DNA of 64,000 nucleotides from Pseudoxanthomonas wuyuanensis (GTDB taxonomy: Bacteria > Pseudomonadota > Gammaproteobacteria > Xanthomonadales > Xanthomonadaceae). The translations under genes and the position numbers were made by a program. The notes beneath the pieces were generated by a model, which searched no databases, was not told the DNA's origin, and saw only the letters and a program-made list of their open reading frames with translations. The first letter of the stretch is position 1; each line of letters begins with the position of its first letter. The stretch spans positions 372,001-436,000 of the forward strand of contig NZ_OCND01000001.1 of assembly GCF_900215535.1 (NCBI RefSeq), given 5' to 3'. Below, piece by piece: positions 24,348 to 32,040 of the stretch.

Positions 24348-26258
24348 TCAGTTCCTGATCTGAACGTCGTCGATGTAGACGTTGACGTCGTAGGCGGTCT
24401 GCGCGCGGTACAGCCAGATCGCATCCAGATGGACGCTGCTGGCGGTGATGGCGCCGTTGGCGTTGCCGACCCAGGCGTTCCATTGCGCCGAATCGGTCAG
24501 GCTCCACTCGACATAGGTCCAGGTATTGGCCGCGAGCGCGCGGCTGACCGAGCGTTCGGTGCCGTCGCTGTCGTCGATGCCGACCGCCACGCTCATGCCG
24601 CTGCCTCCGCTGTAGACCCAGAAGCCGACGCGGCCGTTGGCGCGGGTCAATGCGACATTGCCGGACGGACTGCCGCTGGCCGACAGCAACCGCACCGCCC
24701 AGTCGGCCGAACTGGCGGTGTTGTCCTTCAGCAGCACCCGCAGCGAACAGTTGCCGTTGCGGCGAGTGCTGCAGTCGCGGGTGGCGCTGGAGGTGGCGGC
24801 AATGCCGGTGGTGCTGCCGGAGTAGCTGGGACTGGTGTCGAAGTGGCCGACGGAACTTTCGAAGGTGTCGAGCAGCTTGGTGGTGCCGCCGCTGCCCGGG
24901 TTGAGCAGGGCGTAGTAGCGCGGCCAGTCCCAGTTGATGCCAGGGTCGGTATGGGTCTGGTTGCTGTAGTGCTGGTGGCCTTTGATCTTGACGCTGGTCG
25001 GCAGCACGTTGATGCCGCTGCTGGCGGCGCCGTTGTAGGCGCTGGCGCAGGTAATGCCGCTGTAGCTTGCGCAGAAGTGGCGCACCAGGGCGCTGGAGGC
25101 GTTGTACATCGCGGTGGTGTACCAGGAGCTGTTGTTGACGTAGCCCTCGTGCTCGATGCCCAGGGTGTAGCTGTTGTGGCTGCCCACGTGCCAGGCGGTA
25201 TGGGCGTGGCGCACCATCTGGGTGACCTGGCCGTCGGAGCTGCGGATCACGTAATGGGCGCTGACGTTGGCCGAGGAATTCTTGAACCAGGAAATGGTGC
25301 CGGCGTAGCTGCCTTGCGCGGTATGGATGGTGACCGCGCTGACCGCCTGGCTGCGCGAAGCGGTGTAGTTGGACGAATGCGCCGGGTCCCAGATGGCCGG
25401 GCCATAGTCGGTGCTGAGGATGCCGACGTCGGTGGCATTGGTTTGGACGCGTCCGTCGGCGCCAGTGCTGGCGCGGCGCAGCGTTTCGGTGCGCGGATCG
25501 ATGGCGAACTGCTCGGTGAAGACGCGGTCGCCGGCCACATCCAGCCGCACGAACGGTGCCCGCTGCTGGATCAGTTGCTCGGGGTTGAATGCGCGTTCCC
25601 AGCGCACCGGGCGCTCGGGCACGACGATGCCGCGGTCGTCGACGCCGCGGTCCTGCGCCAGCAGCACATCGAACGCGAAACTGGTGCGGGCGAAATCCTC
25701 GATTTTTCCCGGCCGGGGCGAATAGCCGGCGTAGCGCATCAGCGCCGGGGCGATCTCGTCGCTGGCCGGGTTCAATTGCGTGCTGCCGGCGCGGATTTCG
25801 CGGTCGAGCAGCGCGGCGGCGCCGAGCACATTGGTCAGCGGGTCTTCGGCCACCCGCGATGCGGGCACGCCCAACAGCCGCGCCGCCTCGCCGACCTGAT
25901 CGGCGAAGCCTTCGCCCTGGTACAGGCCCATCACGCCGTAGGCCTGCGGCATGTGGTGGTGATTGCCGCCGTGCGCGGCGGGGTCGGGAGCCAGGTGCAT
26001 CCAGCGGCTCTGCACATAGGCGATGGCTTCCAGCGTGCCGGCCGGAATCGACGGATAGCGCGCGTAGGCCTGTCTGAAATGACTGGCAAATTCGGCCCTT
26101 TGCGGCCGCAGCCGGTTTTCCTCGGTTTGCAGCCGGGTGGCGAGTGCGGGATCTCCCTGCGCCAGGGGCGCGCTGGTCATTGGCGGAGCCGCCGTTGCGC
26201 CTGCCGCCAGCAGGCCGCTTGCGATGGCCGACATCATCCGTACCGAATACGTTTTCAT
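24348..26258 (-). CDS. exported N-acetylmuramoyl-L-alanine amidase, three domains
   Basis: This 636-residue protein has a signal peptide ending near ATAAP. Residues about 60-190 look like a lysozyme/SLT fold (GTLEAIAYVQSRW; later YGVMGLYQGEGF), but the usual catalytic Glu-Ser is Gln-Ser, so this domain may only bind glycan. Residues about 290-445 are an Amidase_2/PGRP domain with zinc ligands in VTIHTAQGSY, GIEHEGYV and THTDPG. Residues about 460-636 form a beta-sandwich of carbohydrate-binding type (DTFESS...YIDDVQIRN). It should cut peptidoglycan outside the membrane, for cell-wall turnover or against other bacteria. Confidence 0.9.
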   Translation of the reverse strand: MKTYSVRMMSAIASGLLAAGATAAPPMTSAPLAQGDPALATRLQTEENRLRPQRAEFASHFRQAYARYPSIPAGTLEAIAYVQSRWMHLAPDPAAHGGNHHHMPQAYGVMGLYQGEGFADQVGEAARLLGVPASRVAEDPLTNVLGAAALLDREIRAGSTQLNPASDEIAPALMRYAGYSPRPGKIEDFARTSFAFDVLLAQDRGVDDRGIVVPERPVRWERAFNPEQLIQQRAPFVRLDVAGDRVFTEQFAIDPRTETLRRASTGADGRVQTNATDVGILSTDYGPAIWDPAHSSNYTASRSQAVSAVTIHTAQGSYAGTISWFKNSSANVSAHYVIRSSDGQVTQMVRHAHTAWHVGSHNSYTLGIEHEGYVNNSSWYTTAMYNASSALVRHFCASYSGITCASAYNGAASSGINVLPTSVKIKGHQHYSNQTHTDPGINWDWPRYYALLNPGSGGTTKLLDTFESSVGHFDTSPSYSGSTTGIAATSSATRDCSTRRNGNCSLRVLLKDNTASSADWAVRLLSASGSPSGNVALTRANGRVGFWVYSGGSGMSVAVGIDDSDGTERSVSRALAANTWTYVEWSLTDSAQWNAWVGNANGAITASSVHLDAIWLYRAQTAYDVNVYIDDVQIRN

Positions 26259-26315
26259 CTGGTTTCGTCCTTGCGTATGGAAGGTAGGGTGTTGCCCGCC
26301 CTTTCTACTTTGTCG

Positions 26316-26356
26316 ATATTTTATTTACCGACGACCAGGTCATATAAATAAAATAT
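26316..26356. promoter_or_regulatory. AT-only 12-bp inverted repeat upstream of the amidase gene
   Basis: ATATTTTATTTA (26316-26327) and TAAATAAAATAT (26345-26356) are perfectly complementary arms around 17 bp. The centre lies about 80 bp upstream of the amidase start. Such AT richness is exceptional in this sequence and suggests an operator or upstream promoter element. Confidence 0.55.
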
Positions 26357-26539
26357 TCCTTCGGTGGTGCCGCCGTCTGCCGACGAACGGGCGGCGTTTC
26401 CGCCAGCGGCGGCATCGAGCGTTGTTGCCCGGGCGCCGACGGTTCAGACTGCGCCAGGCTGTTGCCGTGGGCCAATCACGGGCGCCCTTGGTCCCGGCAC
26501 CCGCGCCAAAGGCTATGGCGCTTACTCGGAGAGACGCGT

Positions 26540-27112
26540 GTGATCGGGTTGATTCTGGGATTGCTGATATTTCTGGGCGTGCACTCGGTGCATCTGCTGG
26601 CCCCGCGCTGGCGCCAGACGCGAATCGCGGCCTGGGGCATGGGGCGCTGGAAGGGGCTCTACAGCGCGGTGGCCATCGCTGGATTCGTGTTGCTGGTGTG
26701 GGGTTATGGCCAGGCCAGGATGCATTCGCCGGTGCTGTTGTGGGTGCCGCCGCCGGGCCTGCGCCACGCGGCCGCGTTGCTGACGTTGCCCGCGTTCCTG
26801 CTGCTGGCGGCCGCGTATGTGCCGCGCAACCGCATCAAGGCATGGCTGGGCCACCCGATGCTGCTGGCGGTCGCGCTGTGGGCCGTGGCGCATCTGCTGG
26901 TCAACGGTTGGCTGCATGGCGTGTTGCTGTTCGGCAGTTTTCTGATCTGGGCCGTCCTGGGTTTCCGCATGGCGCGGCGGCGCGAACCGGCGCCGCGCAG
27001 CGGCGGGACGCTGGTCGGCACGGCAGCGTCATTGGCGATCGGAATGGCCGCCTGGTACGGCTTCGCGTTCTACCTGCATGCGCGCTGGATAGGTGTGGCG
27101 CCATTCGGGTAA
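26540..27112 (+). CDS. NnrU-family membrane protein
   Basis: The protein has 190 residues with about five or six membrane helices. The GTG at 26540 was chosen because GGAGAGAC precedes it and the protein then begins IGLILGLLIFLGVHSVHLL, the standard NnrU N-terminus. WKGLYSAVAIAGFVLLVWGY, ARMHSPVLLW and AVAHLLVNGWLHGVLLFGSF match the family. NnrU was named from denitrification clusters, but stand-alone copies are common and their role is unclear. No nitrate or nitrite genes are nearby. Confidence 0.9.
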   Translation: MIGLILGLLIFLGVHSVHLLAPRWRQTRIAAWGMGRWKGLYSAVAIAGFVLLVWGYGQARMHSPVLLWVPPPGLRHAAALLTLPAFLLLAAAYVPRNRIKAWLGHPMLLAVALWAVAHLLVNGWLHGVLLFGSFLIWAVLGFRMARRREPAPRSGGTLVGTAASLAIGMAAWYGFAFYLHARWIGVAPFG

Positions 27113-27219
27113 TGCGGCGACCGGCCGCATAGCGGCTGGCCGTTAGGGACTCCGGCCGGCGTTGAATCAACGTGCGTCTTGCATTACGGTCCGCGGGACC
27201 GGACACCGGAGGACAGGCA

Positions 27220-28533
27220 ATGCCAGTCACACGACGCGGATTCCTTTCTGCCCCGGCCGCGTTGACCGCGACCCTGCTGCCGACCGGCCTGCTGGCCGCG
27301 CTCAATGCCCAAATCCCGGCGCCGCCGGATCTCTCCAACTGGGAAGCGGTGCGTGCGCAGTTCGCGCTGGATCCGGCGTATCTGCATTTCGCCAGTTTCT
27401 TCATCGCCAGCCATCCGGCGCCGGTGGCGGCGGCGATTGACGGCTATCGCCGCCTGATCGATCGCAATCCGTTCCTGGTGGTGGAGCAGGGGTTGTTCGA
27501 AACGGCCGAGCAGAATCTGCCGCTGCAGGTGCAGACCGAAATCGCCGATTACCTGGGCGCGCGTGCGCAGGAGGTCTGCCTGACCGGCAATACCACCACC
27601 GGCCTGGCGCTGGTCTACCAGGGCCTGCCGCTGCAGCCGGGCGACGAGGTGTTGTGCACCACCCACGACCACTATTCGCACCATGAGTCCATCCGCCTGG
27701 CGACCGAGCGCGCCGGGGCGAGTATGCGCAAGATTCCGTTGTTCGATGACGCCGCCACCGCCACTACCGATGCGCTGATCGCTGCGATGCTGAAAGGCAT
27801 CGGTCCGAAAACCCGCGTGCTGGGGCTGACCTGGGTGCACTCGAGCAGCGGCATCCGCCTGCCCATCCGCGAGATGGCGGCTGCGTTGCGGGCGCGCAGC
27901 GGGCCGCCGGTGCTGCTGGTGGTCGATGGCGTCCATGGCCTGGGTTCCACCGACGAAACCGTGGCCACGATGGGCTGCGACTACTTCTGTGCCGGCACCC
28001 ACAAATGGATGTTCGCGCCGCGCGGCACCGGGCTGGTGTGGGCCAGCGCCGACAACTGGGCGCGGCTGCGTCCGTCGATCCCCAGCTTCAGCGATGAAGA
28101 CCAGTACGTGGCCTGGGAACGGCAGAGCGCGCCGGCTTCGCCCAACAACGCCAACCGCATGAGCCCCGGCGGCTTCCATGCCTATGAACACCAGTGGGCC
28201 ACCGCCGCCGCGTTCCGCATGCACAGGCAGATGGGCCGGGCGCGGGTGGCCGCGCGCATCCGCAGCCTCAACGAGCAATGCAAAGCCGGCCTGGCCGCCA
28301 TTCCCAAGCTCAGGCTGCATACGCCGATGTCTTCGGATCTTTCCGCGGGACTGGTGTCGTTCGAAGTGGACGGCATCCGCCCGCCGGAGCTGGTGAAACG
28401 GTTGCTTGCGCGCAACGTGATCGCCAGCACCAGCCCGTATGCGATCTCCTATGCGCGGTTGGCGCCCAGTCTGGTGAACAGCCCGGAGGAAGTGGAGCGC
28501 GCGGTGCGCGCGGTGCGCGAAATCTCCATGTGA
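27220..28533 (+). CDS. Tat-exported class V (PLP) aminotransferase-like enzyme
   Basis: This 437-residue protein resembles isopenicillin-N-epimerase and cysteine-desulfurase-like fold-type I enzymes. The PLP Lys is K262 in CAGTHKWMFAPRG. Other cofactor contacts are in LTGNTTTGLALVYQGL and VVDGVHGLGS (Asp/His). An N-terminal twin-arginine motif (TRRGFLSAP) plus a hydrophobic run suggests Tat export, which is typical for periplasmic PLP enzymes of this type. The start at 27220 follows a GGAGGACAGGCA ribosome site. The substrate is unknown. Confidence 0.9.
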   Translation: MPVTRRGFLSAPAALTATLLPTGLLAALNAQIPAPPDLSNWEAVRAQFALDPAYLHFASFFIASHPAPVAAAIDGYRRLIDRNPFLVVEQGLFETAEQNLPLQVQTEIADYLGARAQEVCLTGNTTTGLALVYQGLPLQPGDEVLCTTHDHYSHHESIRLATERAGASMRKIPLFDDAATATTDALIAAMLKGIGPKTRVLGLTWVHSSSGIRLPIREMAAALRARSGPPVLLVVDGVHGLGSTDETVATMGCDYFCAGTHKWMFAPRGTGLVWASADNWARLRPSIPSFSDEDQYVAWERQSAPASPNNANRMSPGGFHAYEHQWATAAAFRMHRQMGRARVAARIRSLNEQCKAGLAAIPKLRLHTPMSSDLSAGLVSFEVDGIRPPELVKRLLARNVIASTSPYAISYARLAPSLVNSPEEVERAVRAVREISM

Positions 28534-28642
28534 GACGGCGGGCCGGAAGAGCGGAGAACGCAGCAATGGCGGCAGGCGCTGGCAGCGTGGGGAACCGGCG
28601 CCGACAGGCCGTTTCCGAGTTGCGCCGTGGCTGGTGGGCCAG

Positions 28643-29302
28643 TCAGTCGCGGTCCGGCGCGCCGAGCGGGAAATAGGAGCGATACGGGCGCGCTTCTTCG
28701 ACTGCGCGGGCGAACGATGGCCGCGCCAGCAAGCGTTGCCGGTAGGCGCGGACATGGGGGAAGCGAGCGCCGATGGGGTGCGACCAGTCGGCGTAGAACA
28801 GCGCCGGGGCGGCGGCGCAATCGGCCAGGCTGAACGTATTGCCGGCGGCCCATTCCCGCCCGGCGATGAATCCGTCGAGCCAGGCATAGGCGCTGTCCAG
28901 CATCGTGCGCGCTTCGGCGACTCCGTAGGGGTCGCGATCGGCTTCGGCACGGATGCGGTCGAATACGATTTTCTGTTGCGGGGTGGACACGTAGTTGTCG
29001 AAGAAGCGGTCCAGCATCCGCACTTCCAGCGCCGCCTGCAGGTCCTGCGGAACCAGCCGCACCGGTCCGGGATGATGCACGCCCAGGTGTTCGATGATGA
29101 TGCTGGACTCCAGCACCGTGTGGCCGGCATCGACCAGGACCGGGAAGCGCTTGAGGGGCCAGAGCGCTTCGAATTCCTGCATGGCAGGGCTGCCGGGCGC
29201 TTCGAGCAGGCGCCACTCGAACGCGGTGCCGTTTTCGTACAGCGCAATCAGGACCTTCTGGCAATAGGATGAGAACGGATGGGCATAGAGTTTCGGAAGC
29301 AT
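28643..29302 (-). CDS. glutathione S-transferase
   Basis: This 219-residue cytoplasmic protein has both GST domains. The thioredoxin-like N-terminal domain starts KLYAHPFSSYCQKVLIALYE and has the cis-Pro and Ser loop PLKRFPVLVDAGHTVLESS. The C-terminal helical domain includes NTFSLADCAAAPALFYA, the N-cap/hydrophobic staple motif. The start at 29302 was preferred to an in-frame ATG at 29377, which adds 25 residues not seen in GSTs. The thiol-activating Ser or Cys is in FSSYC. Substrate unknown; it stands alone and is divergent from the ThpR gene. Confidence 0.92.
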   Translation of the reverse strand: MLPKLYAHPFSSYCQKVLIALYENGTAFEWRLLEAPGSPAMQEFEALWPLKRFPVLVDAGHTVLESSIIIEHLGVHHPGPVRLVPQDLQAALEVRMLDRFFDNYVSTPQQKIVFDRIRAEADRDPYGVAEARTMLDSAYAWLDGFIAGREWAAGNTFSLADCAAAPALFYADWSHPIGARFPHVRAYRQRLLARPSFARAVEEARPYRSYFPLGAPDRD

Positions 29303-29456
29303 CGGTCGTCCTGTGGCTTGGCAATGCGTGGGGCGTCTACCATCCATATGACGAACGGGAGATTCCGGAATCGACACGGCCGGGCGATCGGGCGCGGCGA
29401 TGCGCGGATGCCCGGCGATGGCATCATGGACGGCCCGCTACGCACGCCCGGCCGTC

Positions 29457-30029
29457 ATGTCCTTTCCGCAGGAAAACCTGTTCGCATCTTCGGCGCCCGT
29501 CCACCGGCTGTTCTTTGCGTTGCTGCCAAGCCAGCAGGAGCGTGAACGGCTGGCGCAGCTCGCTGCTTCGCTGCATCCGGCTTTTCCCGATGCGCGCTGG
29601 ATACGGCCGCAGCGCTACCACCTGACGCTGCATTACCTGGGGGAGAGCGAAGGCCGGCGCGAAGCGCACATACGGGCGGCACTGGCCGCCGCCAACGGGC
29701 TGGAGGCGGCGCCGTTCACGGTCGCGCTGGATCATCTGCGCGCCCTGGGCAATCCTGCCGGCCCCGCATTGACGTTGGCCGCACGCGCAGCGCCGGCGCC
29801 GCTGGAAGCGTTCTGGCGGACGTTGCAGGTGGCGCTGATCCGGGCCGGCTTCAAGCAGCATGTCGGTCATGGCTTCGTCCCGCACCTGACGTTGGGCTAT
29901 GTCAAACCGGACCCGGCAATGGGCGAGGTGGCCCCGGTCACGCTGCGGCCGCAGTCGTTTCATCTGATCTCCAGCGTACAAGGCCAGCCGGAGTACGAGA
30001 TCCTGGGGACCTGGCCGATAGCCGCGTAG
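29457..30029 (+). CDS. thpR: RNA 2',3'-cyclic phosphodiesterase / 2'-5' RNA ligase
   Basis: The protein has 190 residues and belongs to the 2H phosphoesterase superfamily. Two HxT motifs, YHLTLHYLG and VPHLTLGYVK, form the paired active-site His residues. It begins with RLFFALLPSQQERERL, typical of ThpR. The known activity is hydrolysis of 2',3'-cyclic phosphate RNA ends, with reversible 2'-5' ligation. The start at 29457 gives a short, ordinary N-terminus; an in-frame ATG further upstream is unlikely. Cytoplasmic. Confidence 0.92.
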   Translation: MSFPQENLFASSAPVHRLFFALLPSQQERERLAQLAASLHPAFPDARWIRPQRYHLTLHYLGESEGRREAHIRAALAAANGLEAAPFTVALDHLRALGNPAGPALTLAARAAPAPLEAFWRTLQVALIRAGFKQHVGHGFVPHLTLGYVKPDPAMGEVAPVTLRPQSFHLISSVQGQPEYEILGTWPIAA

Positions 30030-30061
30030 CGCTGCGCACCCGGCTTTCGCGGCGGATGGAG

Positions 30062-31141
30062 TTATTCCTGCTGTTGCCGCAACCGGTCCAGCTTGGCCTG
30101 GTACAGGCCGCGGGTATCGCCTTCGCTCAGGGCGTGCGCACGGGCCAGCGCGCGGCCGGCCTGGCGCGCCTGGCCCAACTGCAGGTAGGCGCGGGCCAGG
30201 CCGAAATGGAAGCGGTGCTCGCTGTCATGCAGGCGGATGGCGCGCTGGTAGTGGGTCAGCGCGCGCCGGTAATCGCCGGTCTTTTCGTACTGCACCGCCA
30301 GCAGGAAGTGATGGAAGGGATCCTTCTCGCGGACGGCTTTCAGCTGCTTCTGGTAGCCGCGCGCCTGCTCCTGCCGGCCGGTTCGCTGGTACAGGGACAC
30401 GATGTTGAACAGCGCTGCGGCGTGCAGACGGTCCAGTGCCAACGCCTTGGCGTAGGCCTGTTCGGCGGCTTCGGCATCGCCGTTGCGCATATACAGCACG
30501 CCGGCATTGCTCCAGTTGGCCGCGTAGGCGGGATCCAGTTCCAGGGCCATGGCCATGTACTGGCCCGCGGCAGCACGCTGGTTGTCGCTCATCAGTTCGA
30601 CGGCGCGATTGCCGTAGTACAGGCCCAGCAGGCGCCGGTCGGAAATCCGTTGCGGCGGCTCGCGGGCAATCAGCGTGTCCCAGGCCACGTCGATGGTGAA
30701 GCGCTGGTGGCCCGGACGGATGCCGGCATTGACGTGGTTGGTGCGATAGATGGTGTTCTGCTCGTGGCGCCAGCTCAGGGTCTCTTCGATTTCCTGCCCG
30801 TAGGCTTCCAGCCCGGCCTCGCGCGCCAGCGCAACTGCCAGCAAGGTGAAGGTCAGGCAGTTCGCGCGCCGGGTCAGGTAGGCCTGCTCGACGGTATAGG
30901 TCGCATCGTGCTGGTACTGCATGCCCAGGCCGGTCTGGGCGAACATGAAATCCACCAGTCGTTCCAGGCGACGAAGCTGGGTGCCGCCGGGGCTGAGGAC
31001 CTGCTGCTGGAAAAGCGCGTGCAATTCCGCAGGTATTGCCATGACCTGCTCCGGGCGCGGCGGTTCCGGTGCCGCCGCCACCGCCGGGGCGGGGAGGGGA
31101 GGGGAAAGCGCCAATGCCGCAGCCAAAACCCAGGTGATCAT
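30062..31141 (-). CDS. exported transglutaminase-like domain plus TPR protein
   Basis: This 359-residue protein has a signal peptide (MITWVLAAALALSPPLPAPAVAA). Residues about 50-160 resemble a transglutaminase-like cysteine core, with Cys95 in RRANCLTF, His136 in TNHVNAG and Asp151 in TIDVAWD as a possible catalytic triad. Residues about 165-355 are consecutive TPRs (ANWSNAGVLYMRNGDAEAAE, FLLAVQYEKTGDYRRALTHY). This domain order occurs in conserved periplasmic hypotheticals. Enzymatic activity is inferred from the triad only. Confidence 0.83.
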   Translation of the reverse strand: MITWVLAAALALSPPLPAPAVAAAPEPPRPEQVMAIPAELHALFQQQVLSPGGTQLRRLERLVDFMFAQTGLGMQYQHDATYTVEQAYLTRRANCLTFTLLAVALAREAGLEAYGQEIEETLSWRHEQNTIYRTNHVNAGIRPGHQRFTIDVAWDTLIAREPPQRISDRRLLGLYYGNRAVELMSDNQRAAAGQYMAMALELDPAYAANWSNAGVLYMRNGDAEAAEQAYAKALALDRLHAAALFNIVSLYQRTGRQEQARGYQKQLKAVREKDPFHHFLLAVQYEKTGDYRRALTHYQRAIRLHDSEHRFHFGLARAYLQLGQARQAGRALARAHALSEGDTRGLYQAKLDRLRQQQE

Positions 31142-31284
31142 GGGGAACCCCCGCGCCTTTGGCGGGAATGTTTGCCTGGCGCCAGTCTAGTCCTTTTTCC
31201 AGCGCGGAGAATGCGCAGAAACCGGCAAAAAGCTGCCGTCCGTCGTGCGTTCAGGCTGCGGCCTGCCGCTGCGCGGAAACGGTT

Positions 31285-31316
31285 CCTGATTGCGCGGTCC
31301 CTGATTGCGCGATAAT
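31285..31316 (+). promoter_or_regulatory. direct repeat and -10-like box upstream of yjdM
   Basis: CCTGATTGCGCG occurs twice (31285-31296 and 31300-31311), 15 bp apart. The second copy runs into GATAAT, a -10-like hexamer 28 bp before the start codon. The paired direct repeat could be a binding site. Confidence 0.4.
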
Positions 31317-31343
31317 GCGCGCTCTTTTTCTGTCAGAACGCCC

Positions 31344-31682
31344 ATGCCCACACCTTCCGCCTGCCCGCAATGCACCCTGCCCAATATCTACCCTGACGGC
31401 GGCAACTTCGTCTGCGCGGACTGCGGATACGAATGGCCGGCCGCTGGCGAGGCGGTGGAAGACGCAATGGCCGTGCGCGACAGCAACGGCAACGCGCTGG
31501 CCCAGGGCGACACGGTGGTGGTGATCAAGGATTTGAAAGTGAAGGGCTCTTCGATTCCGCTCAAGCAGGGCACGGTCATCAAGAACATCCGCCTGGTCGA
31601 CGGCGATGCCGAACATATCGAAGGCAGCTCCGACAAGATCAAGGGCCTGGTGCTGAAAACCTGTTTCCTGCGCAAGGCCTGA
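31344..31682 (+). CDS. yjdM: zinc-ribbon protein of the YjdM/PhnA family
   Basis: This 112-residue cytoplasmic protein has an N-terminal zinc ribbon with Cys7, Cys10, Cys24 and Cys27 (CPQC...CADC), then the conserved YjdM domain with DSNGNALAQGDTVVVIKDLK and GLVLKTCFLRK. Although named alkylphosphonate uptake protein in older work, the family is not a phosphonate enzyme; function remains uncertain. The ATG at 31344 begins MPTPSACPQC, as in homologues. Full family length. Confidence 0.93.
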   Translation: MPTPSACPQCTLPNIYPDGGNFVCADCGYEWPAAGEAVEDAMAVRDSNGNALAQGDTVVVIKDLKVKGSSIPLKQGTVIKNIRLVDGDAEHIEGSSDKIKGLVLKTCFLRKA

Positions 31683-31777
31683 TCTGCGTCTGCGCCGGGC
31701 GGCGCTTCTCTTTACCGCCGTCCTCCGCAGGCCAGGCGATATTCGGCTGCCGACACTGCCGGCGCCGGTTGTCGGGG

Positions 31778-31876
31778 CTACTTTTTCTTCTTTTCCTGCT
31801 TGGCGGCGCGCTTTTCGTCGAAGGTCTTGGCGGGAGCCTTCTTCTTGTTCTTCTTCTGATCCATGCCCTTGCTCAT
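31778..31876 (-). CDS. 32-residue Lys-rich small protein
   Basis: This tiny protein starts at 31876 after GAGGTTGTC, a good ribosome site. The sequence begins MSKGMDQKKNKKKAPAKTFD and ends AAKQEKKKK, with about 15 lysines. Short proteins of this exact style are, as I recall, conserved in the family. It converges with YjdM. The composition suggests nucleic-acid or ribosome contact. No function is known. Confidence 0.78.
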   Translation of the reverse strand: MSKGMDQKKNKKKAPAKTFDEKRAAKQEKKKK

Positions 31877-32040
31877 GACAACCTCGTTGGTGGATGAATC
31901 GATGGAGTGCCCGGCATGGACAGCGGCATGCCCATGTGGGCGGCCAGTGTAGTCCCATCCACGCTAAAAAAAGCGATGGGCAGCCAGCGGGCGCCGGACA
32001 GCACGACACCGCTGCCGCTACCGCTGCATCGTTGGGCAGG

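Noticed and set aside
27184-29247. A 687-codon frame on the minus strand
   Set aside because: It crosses two real genes (aminotransferase and glutathione transferase) in the wrong frame and has no domain.
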